Source: Mikania micrantha (Eukaryota > Streptophyta > Magnoliopsida > Asterales > Asteraceae). From it: 64,000 nucleotides of DNA. The notes beneath the pieces were generated by a model. That model did not search any database and was not told the origin of the DNA. It saw nothing but the letters and a program-made list of their open reading frames with translations. The translations under genes and the position numbers were made by a program. The stretch is taken from positions 37,735,446-37,799,445 of the forward strand of contig CM018691.1 in NCBI GenBank assembly GCA_009363875.1, written 5' to 3'. Of the stretch, positions 11,064 through 21,535 are shown piece by piece (the first letter of the stretch is position 1; the number at the start of each line of letters is the position of its first letter).

Positions 11064-11068
11064 GTTCA
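11064..11068. repeat. Target-site duplication GTTCA, left copy
   Basis: GTTCA here and at 24496-24500 flank the inner gypsy element exactly. Confidence 0.92.
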
Positions 11069-11429
11069 TGTGACACCCCGTAATTTCTAGGTCTGCTTAT
11101 TATTTATTTAAATGTTTATTTAAATTCTTATTGTACACGTGGCACCAGAATTAGAGTAATTTAGTGTGACGCGTGGCACGACAGTACAAACACTAACACA
11201 TGACTGGATAATTCGTAGAATTATCGGCAAACAGCACACACGTGTCGAAACACACGAACGTTGGTGAACGTCTAGTACATTGGGTAGCACCACACTCGAA
11301 ACCTCACAAAACACTCGCACATTGAACTTGGAAGTTCAAACAAGGCCAAACGAAAGTTCGTAAACGTGAAAACGGCAACGAACGGATCAAACCAATGAAA
11401 ATGGGCCTATTGGGCTCACCAGGGGATCT

Positions 11430-11554
11430 GTCGCGCTACGCGACGGTCCACAAGGACACTGTCGCGATACGCGACAAGTGGGCGGGGGAAATTTGAACGC
11501 GGGACTCTCTCGCGCTACGCGAGGGGAACCCTTGAACGTGTCGCGCTACGCGAC
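11430..11554 (+). promoter_or_regulatory. Four GTCGCG-CTA-CGCGAC hairpin units upstream of the TATA box
   Basis: Units are at 11430-11444, 11461-11475, 11509-11523 and 11540-11554. Each is a 6-base stem with a 3-base loop. Units 1 and 4 are GTCGCGCTACGCGAC, unit 2 has loop ATA, and unit 3 is CTCGCGCTACGCGAG, where both bases of the outer pair are exchanged. The array ends 24 bases before TATAAAA. Identical copies are at 21897-22021. Confidence 0.85.
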
Positions 11555-11577
11555 AAGACCCAGTTCGCAGAAATCTT

Positions 11578-11584
11578 TATAAAA
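11578..11584 (+). promoter_or_regulatory. TATA box of the inner LTR
   Basis: TATAAAA in CTTTATAAAACC, followed by a pyrimidine-rich region. The equivalent box in the 3' LTR is at 22045-22051. Confidence 0.7.
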
Positions 11585-12211
11585 CCAAGAACAATCATTT
11601 CTTGGCCACCCTACACACTCTCTTCGATATCTATCCATCATATCTCGACCATCTTCCCTCCCTAACCTCTGCAACACTCAAAAACCACCATTGAAGCTCA
11701 AGTTTGAAGCTTGGAAGCTCAAGACTTGAAGATTTGAAGTCCCTCACCCTCAAGAAAGCTTGGAACCACCACCACCTCTCTTCTTCCTGTCGAAACCAGC
11801 AATCTCAGGAGATCCAGGAGCTGATTATTCATCATTTTGGTATTCAAGGAACTCTAGAAGGTAGCCTCACTCTCCTTGTAGCTTAAAAGCACTCACAAGC
11901 TCACATGCAAGTGTTAAAACCCACATGCATGCACCTATAGTGCACATGCACGAATTTATCTTCTGGGTTTGTTGATTTAGATGTGTTTTATGATGATCTA
12001 GGATGATTAGAATGCATCTTATGATGATACAAGATGTTGTGTATGTATAGATTTCATGTTTTGTTCATAAAGTGTTGAGATATTGCCATGCATGTATGAT
12101 CTAAGGCATTTTAGATAGTTTTGTTGATGTTGAGATGATTCTTGATAATGTATAAGTGTCCTTGCAAGATTAGATTGTGATTATGATGGTCAAAATGGGA
12201 TTTAGAGGCAA

Positions 12212-12850
12212 ACTTACTATTTTTAGTAACTTTTTAGTCACAAGTTGATTATTTGGTGAAAATGATGAACATGCATGAACACTAGAATGTTGTTTGATGG
12301 ATATTATGATGATTAGAAGTTTAGGAATGGGATTTGGAACTTGATTGTAGTCACAAATGATAACTTTCTATTTTTAGTAACTTTTATGGATGAAATAATG
12401 CTAGATGATGAAATGGGATTATGTTAGTATGTTTAAAGGATGTTAAATGAGTTACTATGATGATTAGTGACATAAAAATAGGTTTAGAAATGTTAAATGG
12501 TCATTTTTATGCAAAAACCACAAAGTTACTATTTATAGTAACTTTATTTTTACAAAAACCGATTTGTCAACATGTTGTATTATTTGAGCATGATAAATGA
12601 CTTATTATGTTATAATATGTGGATTAGATGCTAAGTTAGATAGTTTCCGATAACACGTATGCTAAAAATGGAAACTTTCCATTTTAGGAAACTTTTATGT
12701 GCTAACATGATATAAACGACTTATGTGAACCCGTATGATGATATGCTATGTGTTAACATGATCACGTAGGATAAATGAGCATGCTAGAACAATAAAACCG
12801 ATATGCTTTGTGAACTTTCCATAAATGGAAACTTACTATAAATAGTAAGT
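12212..12850 (+). repeat. AT-rich short palindromes in the LTR
   Basis: Stem-loops built on ACTTACTA or ACTTTCC: TTACTA/TAGTAA at 12214-12229, AAAGTTACTA/TAGTAACTTT at 12522-12545 (10-bp stem), TTTCC/GGAAA at 12676-12691, TTTCCAT/ATGGAAA near 12817-12832, and ACTTACTAT/ATAGTAAGT at 12831-12850 (9-bp stem). The stems differ in sequence but keep pairing. Confidence 0.65.
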
Positions 12851-12956
12851 TGTCCATAGACGCGACTTATGCGTTTTGCACACGACGAGCACTTACACGA
12901 TTGCTACACGATTCACAACCGTCACACGGATCACCAACGGGTCGTTGACTTGACAA

Positions 12957-13070
12957 GGTCAAACTTGGTCAACTCCGGTCAAACATGGTCAAACACGGTC
13001 ATTGTGGACCAACACAGTCAAACACGGTCAATGTGGACCAACACGAGCAAACACGGTCATTGTGGACCGA
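12957..13070 (+). repeat. GGTCAA / GGTCATTGTGGACC repeat block
   Basis: Repeats of GGTCAAACA and of a ~28-base unit containing CACGGTCAATGTGGACCAAC. Several copies contain TTGACC on the opposite strand. Repeated at 23424-23537. Confidence 0.6.
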
Positions 13071-14030
13071 CACGGACAGACATGAACAACCAAGGGTTGT
13101 TGGACACGAACACGAGCACTAACACAAACGCTAGCACGGTCACTTACACAAACTCACGTACGGTATGCGATATAGGTTGCCGGTGACCGACACGTGCTAC
13201 TACATCAGGAGCTTACGCTTATTTGCTACTCTTATCACTAAGGTGAGTTTACGGCCCCTCTTTACTCTTTTTCAAACGCTTTTAAATAGGGGGAGAATAC
13301 TAGTTGCATCGAGTCAAACATTCATTACTATACAAACATTTTGTGTATGCTGGTTTATTGGACAAACATTAAGTGTTGAACTCGTATTAAGCCCTCACAA
13401 AGTCTTACCGTTAATGTACGAACAACGTGGTAGATTTGGATGGATCCATTAGGGAATGACTAACCCCAAGGGCACTATGTTGACTGGATGTCATAACCCG
13501 TGCAAATTCTGACCTAACTTGCTATGCATACGAGGCATAGCGGAGGCAAGGACAAACAAGTCTAGTTCGGTAGTGATGCACTGACACTTTGGGCCTAGGG
13601 CTCGGTACTAACATTTGATAAACAGCATGACACACTTTCTTACTATATGTATATCAAAACCTGTGAACTCACCAACCATTGTGTTGACACTTTTTAAACT
13701 TGTATTCTCAGGTAACTAGCAAGCTATGGATAACAGGAATGCGCACACTAAGGAACGAGCATTAGGAACCTCATGCATTTCTGTTTATGATTAGTTTTCG
13801 AAAACAATTTAACTTTCGTTGTTAAGACAATGTTGTATTAAACTTATTATTTTCCGCTGCTATGATATGAAACTATTATTCCGCTGCAAACTATTTTATT
13901 AAGTGTATGTGTCAAACATGGATTTGTAAACGCATATATAGTTGTTCTATATGACCTTGAGCTGTGATTCTGGACACGTCACATCCACGTGGACATACAC
14001 CACGAGTGGGAATTTGGGAGTGTGACAGAC

Positions 14031-14042
14031 TGGTATCAGAGC
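14031..14042 (+). promoter_or_regulatory. Primer binding site, inner element
   Basis: TGGTATCAGAGC, complementary to the 3' end of initiator tRNA-Met, three bases after the LTR end at 14027. Confidence 0.88.
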
Positions 14043-14183
14043 CTTGGTTATTGGGAACTAGGTTTGCATGTAGTAAACTTAGACTATAGCCATTGCTCAA
14101 CTTAGACACTACACGTAGAACTTGCACATCGATGATATTATTGCTTATATTGAACTGTTACTTACTAACTTGATACTTACAGG

Positions 14184-14936
14184 ATGGCCGACAACAACAA
14201 CGCTAACGGGAACTCAGCTAGACTCACGACCACAGGCGACATGGTGGCAGAGAGTCGTCGACGGGTCCATGACATAGTGGCACAGGTAGATGCTGAAATG
14301 GATAGACGGGCTCGACATGCGGCACGAGCTTGACACTGGGGATGGTTACCCACTATGATACAGGAGTGGATCATCGGAGAGAGGGTACCTCCATACCGTT
14401 TCCCTGGCGATACCACTCCAGGACACCGACTACCATCACTTGGTGTACCACTGGAGCAGGCCTTTGCGGCCCACGTTGCTTGCACTCGACGGGAGATGTG
14501 GAGGAGTGGTGAACTATCGGACGAGGTCCGAGTTCTTCGTGAGAAGAACGATCGCCTAGAAAGGCGAAACGACAGACTTGAGGAGCGAAACGATCGCCTA
14601 GAAGAGCAAGTGGAGACCCTACGTCTCCAGGTGTCCCAGTTGATGACCCAGCATGGGCAGATGGTTGACATCATGCAGGAGCATGATGGGCGCATCACTG
14701 AGAACCGGACAGACATAGCCGAGACTCAGGCGATGGTTCAGGCCAGCGACGCCATGCTTAACGCATGGGCTGCACAGTTTATAGAGGAACCACCACAGGA
14801 GGATGGTCCTAAATTCGAGGTCAATGACCTCGGAGAAGAGGATTTTGATGAGGATCCCAATGAGGATCCGGAGGAGGATGATGACGACGGAGACGCTGCC
14901 AGTGACATTTCACACGTTTCCATGGACTCGGACTAG
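14184..14936 (+). pseudogene. Extra ORF ahead of gag: coiled-coil protein with acidic tail
   Basis: ATG at 14184 (MADNNN...) opens a 250-residue frame interrupted only by a TGA at codon 50 (14331-14333), then open to TAG at 14936. Residues about 112-150 form a coiled coil with three near-identical heptads (NDRLEER type, a 21-bp tandem repeat in the DNA). A further helical stretch follows, and residues 200-250 are highly acidic (runs of D and E) with a serine-containing end. There is no capsid motif, zinc knuckle or protease, so it is not gag. It is followed by ~250 bases of AT-rich spacer before gag. Similar additional ORFs are not standard in chromoviruses. I do not recognise its function; a partner or regulator of gag, or a nucleic-acid chaperone, are guesses. 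Confidence 0.7.
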
Positions 14937-15195
14937 GGGACTATTTTATTTTGTATTTCTTCTTATTTTGGCCTAGACGAGCGGGATGTGCTCGAAGAAC
15001 TCGCATTGTATTTCCTTTTGAAATTATTGTACTACAAATCTGGTATTAATGAGAATTATGCTTGTTTTATTTATTGTATCATTATGGTTGTTGCTAACAT
15101 AACCTCTGACATGACATCTTATCTGACTCCTGACATAACATCTGACTAACATTCTGACTTACTAACATTCTATCCCTTCCGTATAGAAGATATCT

Positions 15196-16645
15196 ATGGC
15201 GGGAAGAGGACCACATGCACGCCCTCCTAGTCGAACACTGGACGCAGCCGTCATTAAGATGATGGTTGACAGAAGGGTTAACAAGGTACTGGCGGAGTAC
15301 GAGGCAAACCGCCTTGCTAGCGAGACCAGTGGCTCTAACAATTGTACTAACACTCGCCTAACGTGACTAGCATAGCGTAACTAACACGATACTAACCCAC
15401 AACATTGGTTTCTGATGAGCAGGATCGCAAGGCAACAACAACAAGGGATGTTCTTTTAAATCCTTCCTGAACTGCCACCCACACAAATTCAAGGGAACTG
15501 AAGGGGCTGTCGGAATGCTCCGTTGGGTGGAGAAGGTGGAATCTGTATTCGCCATGTGCGAATGTGCTGATGAGAACCGGGTCAAGTATGCAACCGGTAC
15601 ACTGGAGGGACCGGCCCTCACATGGTGGAACACCAATGTTCAAACTCGGGGGTTGGACGGTGCCAACTCCATGCCATGGGCCGACTTCACCCGACTGCTG
15701 CAAGAGGAATACTGTCCTCGTGATGAGGTTAGGAAGCTAGAGGCCGAATTTTGGGTTCTCAAGATGGTGGGCTCTGAGATCGAGCAATACTGCACTCGAT
15801 TCCATGAGCTGTGTAAGCTATGTCCGGCTATGGTGACGCCGGAATACAAGAAGATCGAGCAGTTCATCAGTGGGCTGCCCGAACAGATTCAAAGCATGGT
15901 GACTGCGTCTGACCTCACCACCATCCAACCAATGATCAGACTGGCTCACAAACTGACTGACCAAGCGGTAGCTCAGGGCAAGCTACCAAAACGAGGCGAG
16001 CATGCGAAGCCTCAAGAAAGCCAGAAAAGGAAGTGGGAACCCAGCCACCACCAATCTCATCAACCCCAACAACAACAACGATCCGCACCTGCCAGAGCAT
16101 TTACTGCCACCCAACCCGATGACAAGGGAAAGGGTGTGTATCAAGGGAAGTATCCACTGTGCAACCGATGTTCATACCATCACTTGGGGCAATGCGAACG
16201 ATATCGTTGCTTGAAGTGTGGACGACATGGCCACATGGCCAAAGACTGCAGATCCAAGTTTCCCAACAACAACAACCCCAACCAGAACCAGCACAATAAC
16301 AACCAGAACACCCTTAGAGGGTGTTATGAATGTGGAAAACCAGGACATATGAGGAGGGATTGCCCTCAGCTGAAAAAGGCCGGCGGTGGAGCGGCAAAGG
16401 GTCGCGCATTTGTGATTGGCTCGGGAGAAGCCAAGGATGACCCGAACATCGTAACCGGTACATTTCTTTTAAATAATGTCTACGCTAGCATATTATTTGA
16501 TACCGGTGCCGATAGGAGCTTTATATCTAGTGAGTTTAGTAAATTGCTAGACATTACCCCGACACCACTAGACCATAAATATACTGTAGAGTTAGCTGAC
16601 GGCAAGCTGATGGAAACACAGCACATCTTTCGAGGATGCATCATT
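15196..16645 (+). pseudogene. Gypsy gag and start of protease
   Basis: ATG at 15196 opens the gag N terminus (MAGRGPHARPP..., 54 residues). The frame is then lost, and the coherent gag frame runs from about 15418 to 16708. It shows the capsid start (GCSFKSFLNCHP, RWVEKVESVF, GPALTWWN), then a CxxCxxHHxxxxC knuckle (PLCNRCSYHHLGQC) and two CCHC knuckles (CLKCGRHGHMAKDC, CYECGKPGHMRRDC). The aspartic protease site LFDTGADRSFIS lies near 16495-16530. Around 16640 the protease frame shifts into the next frame. Gag would package element RNA; protease would mature it. The early frame break and the late frameshift make this copy defective. Confidence 0.85.
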
Positions 16646-16646
16646 C

Positions 16647-17771
16647 ATGGTGTTGGCGGATCACGAACTCGAAATCGACTTAATGCCGGTGACTCTCGGA
16701 AGCTTTGATGTGGTCGTTGGAATGGATTGGTTATCCGCTAACCAAGCTGAGATCGTATGCAACGAGAAGGTCGTACGAGTGACGTTGCAGAACGGAGAAC
16801 AGATCTCGATTCAGGGGGAAAGACGGGGAGTACCTCTGAACATCATGTCATGCATGAAGGCGAACAAGTACCTACAAAACGGATACACCGCAATACTAGC
16901 CCTCATCGCAGAGCAACCAAAGAAGGAGAGGAAGATTGAGGACATCGCCGTAGTCCGTGATTTTCCTGAAGTATTTCCTGAAGATCTACCCGGACTACCT
17001 CCGAAACGACAAGTCGAGTTTCAGATAGATCTTACACCTGGAGCAGCACCGATTGCTAAAGCTCCATACCGACTAGCACCGACTGAGATGCAGGAACTGT
17101 CTAACCAGTTGCTGGAACTGTTAGACAAGGGATTTATCAGACCGAGCTTCTCACCTTGGGGAGCACCGGTCTTATTTGTGAAGAAGAAAGACGGAACATT
17201 CCGTATGTGTATCGACTATAGAGAGCTGAACAAGGTGACGATCAAAAATCGATACCCGTTACCACGAATAGACGATTTGTTTGATCAGTTGCAAGGGTCA
17301 AGCTACTATTCGAAAATCGATTTAAGATCGGGTTACCATCAACTAAGGATACAAGAAAATGATATTCCCAAGACAGCCTTCAGAACCCGATACGGACACT
17401 ACGAATTCTTGGTTATGCCCTTTGGACTGACCAACGCACCAGCTGTATTCATGGACCTCATGAATAGAGTGTGCAAACCCTACCTCGATAAATTCGTAAT
17501 AGTGTTCATTGACGACATCCTGATTTATTCAAAGAATCAGGAGGAACATGCTGAACATCTGAGGCTAGTCTTAGAGTTATTGAAGAAAGAGCAACTGTAC
17601 GCAAAATTTTCAAAGTGCGACTTTTGGATTCGCGAAGTGCAATTCCTTGGACACGTGGTGAATGAACGGGGAATACACGTGGACCCAGCCAAAATCGAAG
17701 CGATTAAGAACTGGGAAGCACCCAAGACTCCGACTGAGGTGCGACAATTCCTAGGTCTGGCCGGGTACTAC
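16647..17771 (+). pseudogene. Protease C terminus and reverse transcriptase (gypsy)
   Basis: An open frame with the end of the protease (VVVGMDWLS), then RT: APYRLAPTEM, GFIRPSFSPWGAPVLFVKKKDG, MCIDYRELN, KIDLRSGYHQ, FGLTNAPAVF and the catalytic box VFIDDILIYSK, ending at VRQFLGLAGYY. The RT copies element RNA to cDNA. The frame is intact to 17771, where a 1.7-kb LTR is inserted; coding resumes at 19486. Confidence 0.9.
17767..17771. repeat. Target-site duplication ACTAC, left copy
   Basis: ACTAC at 17767-17771 and 19481-19485 flank the nested insertion. Removing the insertion and one copy rejoins the RT/RNase H frame. Confidence 0.9.
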
Positions 17772-19480
17772 TGATGTGTATAAAGTAGCTTAATTAAAAC
17801 TAATAAAAACCAATACTATCCTAGACACTAAGTAATACTCTAGACTCTCTAAAACCTAAGCTACTGACAGGCAAGTGTACCTATCGTAAGTAGCAAGACA
17901 AAAGTAAGTCCGGATATCGAACCCACAGACTTCTACAGACTGCAGCAACTAGACTCAATGACTTATCTATACAAAGAACTTAAATTAAATTAGATGTTTA
18001 AAAAGGGGGGTTTTGTGATTAACTACTTAAACTAAAATTAACAATTTAGAACAATCGAATCAAGACTTAAATAGGAGCAAATACAACTAAAATTCACGAA
18101 TGATGAAATGACTACCTAGGGTTTACTTTATACATGTTTGAAATGTTTAGATTGATTATGGAACTAGTCAGGGAACCGGGATCTTTGAATATTAACTCAT
18201 TAACAGATTAGAGATTCTTTAACCCTTTATAAAGATTTCAACTAAAATGCCTACAAGTATTTTAAACACCGATTTATGTTAATTACTCTCACAAGTTTAC
18301 CAACCCATTAATGGTATGTCCAAAAAAAACCATATTCCTCACGGTAATAATAGTTTCAACATATCACATGTAGAGGACAATAAGGAAATCCATCTTGAAC
18401 TTAACATACAACACTATGTTTCAATAACCTAATCTTAGCCTTTTCACAAAGACTTTAACTAGCATTCAAACATGCAAGATATGTTAACAAATTCTCACTT
18501 CACAGTTATTGACTTTGGTTAAACATTTAAATCATTTATGATCCAATTATTATTCCTATGAATTACTACGTCTAGTAACACATCCACAAATCAAGAACAC
18601 CAAGTAAATGACCTAACATACGCTCATTACACGAAAGACATTCGCCAAAGCATACGAGGACATAATAATCAGATCTCAACCATTATAAACATTCATCCAC
18701 ATTCAAGATTTCAAAACCAAATCATAAACCATTAAAAATCCAAACTTGTTCCACAATCAATCGTTACTACAATCAAATATGCATAGTTATAAAACCCTAG
18801 GTAGTTTAAAGGGTCTAGCCAATAGTAATCATGAATAAACAGAAAGATCTAATGTATAAACCATAGTAAAACATCATACGAATGGAAAACAAAACAAGAA
18901 TAAGAACCGATCGTGATTACACCCTTCGATTTGTGATCCTAGGGCCTCCCGATGATGGATCTTGCCTCACTTGCCTTCCAGAACTCTTTGGTCGCCTCCA
19001 ATGTCGTCTCTGATTGTCCCAAAACCGAATATCTCCGCCTTCAGCCGTTTTCCCAATCATAAACTTGATTTTCTGAGATTTTAACCCTGTCGCGTAGCGC
19101 GACATGTACCTCCTTGCCCGTCGCGTAGCGCGACGGGTTCCACTACCCGACAAAATAGTCGGGTCAACCGGCATCATTAAGTGAGGGGTAAAACTGTCAT
19201 TTCCACCTGTCGCGTAGCGCGACAGGGTTTCATTTGGTCCTCGCGTAGCGCGAGGAGTGGAGTATCCAGAATTCCTTTTTTCCTTTGTTCGTGTAATTGT
19301 TCTCGTTCACCCGGACACTCGTTTTCTTGATCTTTTATGCCAAAATGATGTGTTTATAACCTGCGAACATTAAATTATAGAAATGTGAAGAACCAGCATC
19401 TATCGACTCTAAAATTGACTAAAACTGTACAAACCGAATTAAAAACAACTAGAAAAACAGATGTGTTTTACAACACATCA
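17772..19480 (-). mobile_element. Nested solo LTR, 1709 bp, probably gypsy (Tat/Athila-like)
   Basis: The ends TGATGTGT and ACACATCA form a perfect 8-base inverted repeat, with TSD ACTAC. There is no coding capacity and no internal domain. Read on the minus strand, the 3' part holds GTGGGTTCGATATCCGGAC and GATAGGTACACTTGCC, phrases I associate with long Tat/Athila-group LTRs, so minus orientation is preferred. The class assignment is inference; insertion and ends are certain. It carries four GTCGCG hairpin units at 19089-19254. Confidence 0.8.
19089..19254 (-). promoter_or_regulatory. Four GTCGCG-CTA-CGCGAC hairpin units in the nested LTR
   Basis: Units at 19089-19103, 19120-19134, 19209-19223 and 19240-19254 (written GTCGCGTAGCGCGAC on the plus strand). 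Flanking bases lengthen the stems: CCCGTCGCG/CGCGACGGG at unit 2, CCTGTCGCG/CGCGACAGG at unit 3 and TCCTCGCG/CGCGAGGA at unit 4. Unit 4 has the same exchanged outer pair seen once in the inner LTR array. Confidence 0.85.
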
Positions 19481-19485
19481 ACTAC

Positions 19486-20930
19486 AGAAGATTCATTGAA
19501 GGATTCTCGAAGATTGCTCAATCACTGAAATCCCTGACACATAAAGACAAGAAGTTTGACTGGGGCAACAAACAGGAAACTGCATTCAACTTGTTGAAGC
19601 AGAAACTATGTACTGCACCCATATTGTCCTTACCAGAAGGATGCGATGACTTCGTGGTGTATTGTGACGCCTCGAAACAAGGACTCGGTTGCGTATTGAT
19701 GCAACGCGAGAAGGTGATAGCGTACGCTTCAAGACAACTGAAGGTACATGAGAAGAACTACACGACTCATGACCTTGAGTTGGGAGCCGTAGTATTTGCC
19801 TTGAAGATCTGGCGACACTACTTGTACGGCACAAAATGCACTATCTTTACCGATCATAAGAGCCTACAACACATATTCGACCAGAAAGAACTAAACATGA
19901 GACAACGAAGATGGGTTGAACTCATAGGCGATTATGATTGCGCTATCAAGTATCATCCAGGCAAAGCCAATGTAGTGGCTGATGCGTTGAGTCGGAAGGA
20001 AACAACAAAACGCGTGCGTGCCCTACAACTCACGATTCATTCTGAATTGCCAAATCAGATACGAATCGCACAACAAGAAGCCCAAAAAGCTGAAAATCTC
20101 ACTCTTGAAGCCATGCGTGGCATGGATAAGCAAATAAAAGCAAAAGATGACGGAGCTTACTACTTAATGGATCGAATTTGGATTCCACACTACGGGGGAC
20201 TAAGAGAAGTAGTGATGGACGAAGCACACAAGAGCCGGTATTCCATACATCCGGGCTCTGACAAAATGTATCATGATCTGAAGACAACTTACTGGTGGCC
20301 GAACATGAAAGCTGAGATAGCGACATACGTGAGTAAGTGTTTAACGTGCTCAAAAGTCAAAGTTGAGTACCAGAAGCCATCAGGGTTACTTCAACAACAA
20401 GAAATACCAATGTGGAAATGGGAACAGATTTCCATGGACTTCATAACTAAATTACCTAAGACGACAAGTGGTTGCGATACCATCTGGGTTATCGTAGACC
20501 GACTGACAAAGTCTACACATTTCCTACCCATTAAGGAGACTGACAAGTTGGACAAGCTCACTTGAATCTATCTGAAGGAAGTGGTTACTCGACATGGAGT
20601 GCCAATCTCAATTATATCTGATCGCGACAGTCGATTCACGTCGCACTTCTGGAAGTCTTTGCATAAGGCTTTGGGTACGAGATTGGATATGAGTACCGCT
20701 TACCACCCACAGACTGATGGGCAGAGTGAACGCACCATACAGACACTAGAAGACATGCTTCGGGCATGTGTTATTGACTTTGGTAACAGCTGGGAGACTC
20801 ACCTACCGTTAGTTGAGTTCTTAACAACAATAGCTACCACACTAGCATCCAAGCTGCACCATTCGAGGCACTTTACGGACGTAAGTGTCGATCACCTATT
20901 TGCTGGGCGGAAGTTGGAGACAGCCAACTG
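19486..20930 (+). pseudogene. RNase H and integrase (gypsy)
   Basis: Continues pol after the nested LTR: FIEGFSKIAQSL, then RNase H (VVYCDASKQGLG, YTTHDLELGAVVFALK, ADALSRKE) and integrase with an HHCC-type N terminus (HPGSDKMYHDLK...CLTCSKVK) and core residues in SMDFITKLP, ISDRDSRFTSHFWK and HPQTDGQSERTIQTLEDMLR. Integrase inserts the cDNA. A TGA at 20563-20565 (LT*IYLKEVVTRHG) and a small deletion near 20820, which shifts the frame after LVEF, break the gene. Confidence 0.87.
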
Positions 20931-20945
20931 ACCGGACCAGAACTG

Positions 20946-21500
20946 GTGCACGAAACGACTGAAAAGATCGTGCAAATACGCAAACGGATGGCAGCAGCTC
21001 GGGACAGGCAGAAAAGCTATGCCGACAAGCGACGCAAACCGTTAGAGTTCCAGGTGGGAGACAGAGTGATACTCAAGGTCTCGCCCTGGAAGGGAGTCAT
21101 TCGGTTTGGCAAACGAGGAAAGTTGAACCCTCGTTACATTGGACCCTTCGAGATTACAAAACGAATAGGCCCTGTAGCCTACGAGCTGAACCTGCCAGTT
21201 GAACTGAGCAGCGTACATAACGTATTCCACGTCTCGAACCTCAAGAAGTGCTTATCTGATGAGACACTTGTTATTCCTCTTGAGGAAACACAAATCGACG
21301 AACGACTGAACTTCGTTGAGGAACCGGTGGAAATTATGGACCGGGAAACCAAGAAGCTCAAACTCAGCAAAATCCCGATTGTGAAAGTGCGATGGAATTC
21401 GCGACGAGGACCGGAATTCACGTGGGAACGTGAAGACCAGATGAAACAAAAGTACCCACACCTGTTCGCGGAACAGACAAACACTGGCAACGCAAGTTGA
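20946..21500 (+). CDS. Integrase C terminus with chromodomain-like tail (part of broken pol)
   Basis: An open frame carrying the integrase C-terminal region (AARDRQKSYADKRRKP, FQVGDRVILKVSPWKG, RYIGPFEITKRIG, HNVFHVSNLKKCL) and then a compact tail, PVEIMDRETKKL...IVKVRWNSRRGPEFTWERED, that resembles the divergent chromodomain of Tekay-type chromoviruses, which is thought to steer insertion into particular chromatin. It ends at TGA just before a stem-loop and the PPT. It is separated from the upstream integrase only by a frameshift, so it is not an independent gene. Confidence 0.8.
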   Translation: MHETTEKIVQIRKRMAAARDRQKSYADKRRKPLEFQVGDRVILKVSPWKGVIRFGKRGKLNPRYIGPFEITKRIGPVAYELNLPVELSSVHNVFHVSNLKKCLSDETLVIPLEETQIDERLNFVEEPVEIMDRETKKLKLSKIPIVKVRWNSRRGPEFTWEREDQMKQKYPHLFAEQTNTGNAS

Positions 21501-21516
21501 ATTTCGGGACGAAATT
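21500..21516 (+). promoter_or_regulatory. Stem-loop AATTTCG-GGA-CGAAATT before the PPT
   Basis: A perfect 7-bp stem with a 3-base loop overlapping the pol stop region, 9 bases before CTAACAAGGGGAGGA (PPT 21525-21535). The outer element has the same feature at 28608-28626. Confidence 0.7.
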
Positions 21517-21524
21517 CTTTCTAA

Positions 21525-21535
21525 CAAGGGGAGGA
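21525..21535 (+). promoter_or_regulatory. Polypurine tract, inner element
   Basis: AAGGGGAGGA immediately before the 3' LTR start TGTGACACC at 21536. Confidence 0.8.

Larger units (their letters stand above)
7975..11068 (+). repeat. Outer element 5' LTR, first part
   Basis: Nearly identical to 28644-31733. It holds a promoter (TATA at 8625), a CT-rich start region (8655-8740), the TTCGG array (9023-9400) and AT-rich U5-like sequence. It is interrupted after TTCA by the inner element and resumes at 24501. Confidence 0.92.
11069..14027 (+). repeat. Inner element 5' LTR
   Basis: 2959 bp, nearly identical to 21536-24495. Promoter-proximal hairpin array 11430-11554, TATA at 11578, AT-rich palindromes 12210-12850 and a GGTCAA repeat 12957-13070. 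Internal small open frames are not genes. Confidence 0.93.

Noticed and set aside
11430..11554. CGCG boxes for CAMTA transcription factors
   Set aside because: The strict (A/C/G)CGCG(C/G/T) consensus is not met at either half (TCGCGC and ACGCGA), so I do not name a factor.
11120..13452. Several 60-105 codon frames in the inner LTR, repeated at 21587-23919
   Set aside because: They lie within LTRs, have no start context or domain, and owe their conservation to LTR identity.
19089..19254. CRISPR-like array (regular GTCGCG repeats)
   Set aside because: Units are only 15 bases, spacing is irregular, the host is a plant, and the same units occur in LTR promoters.
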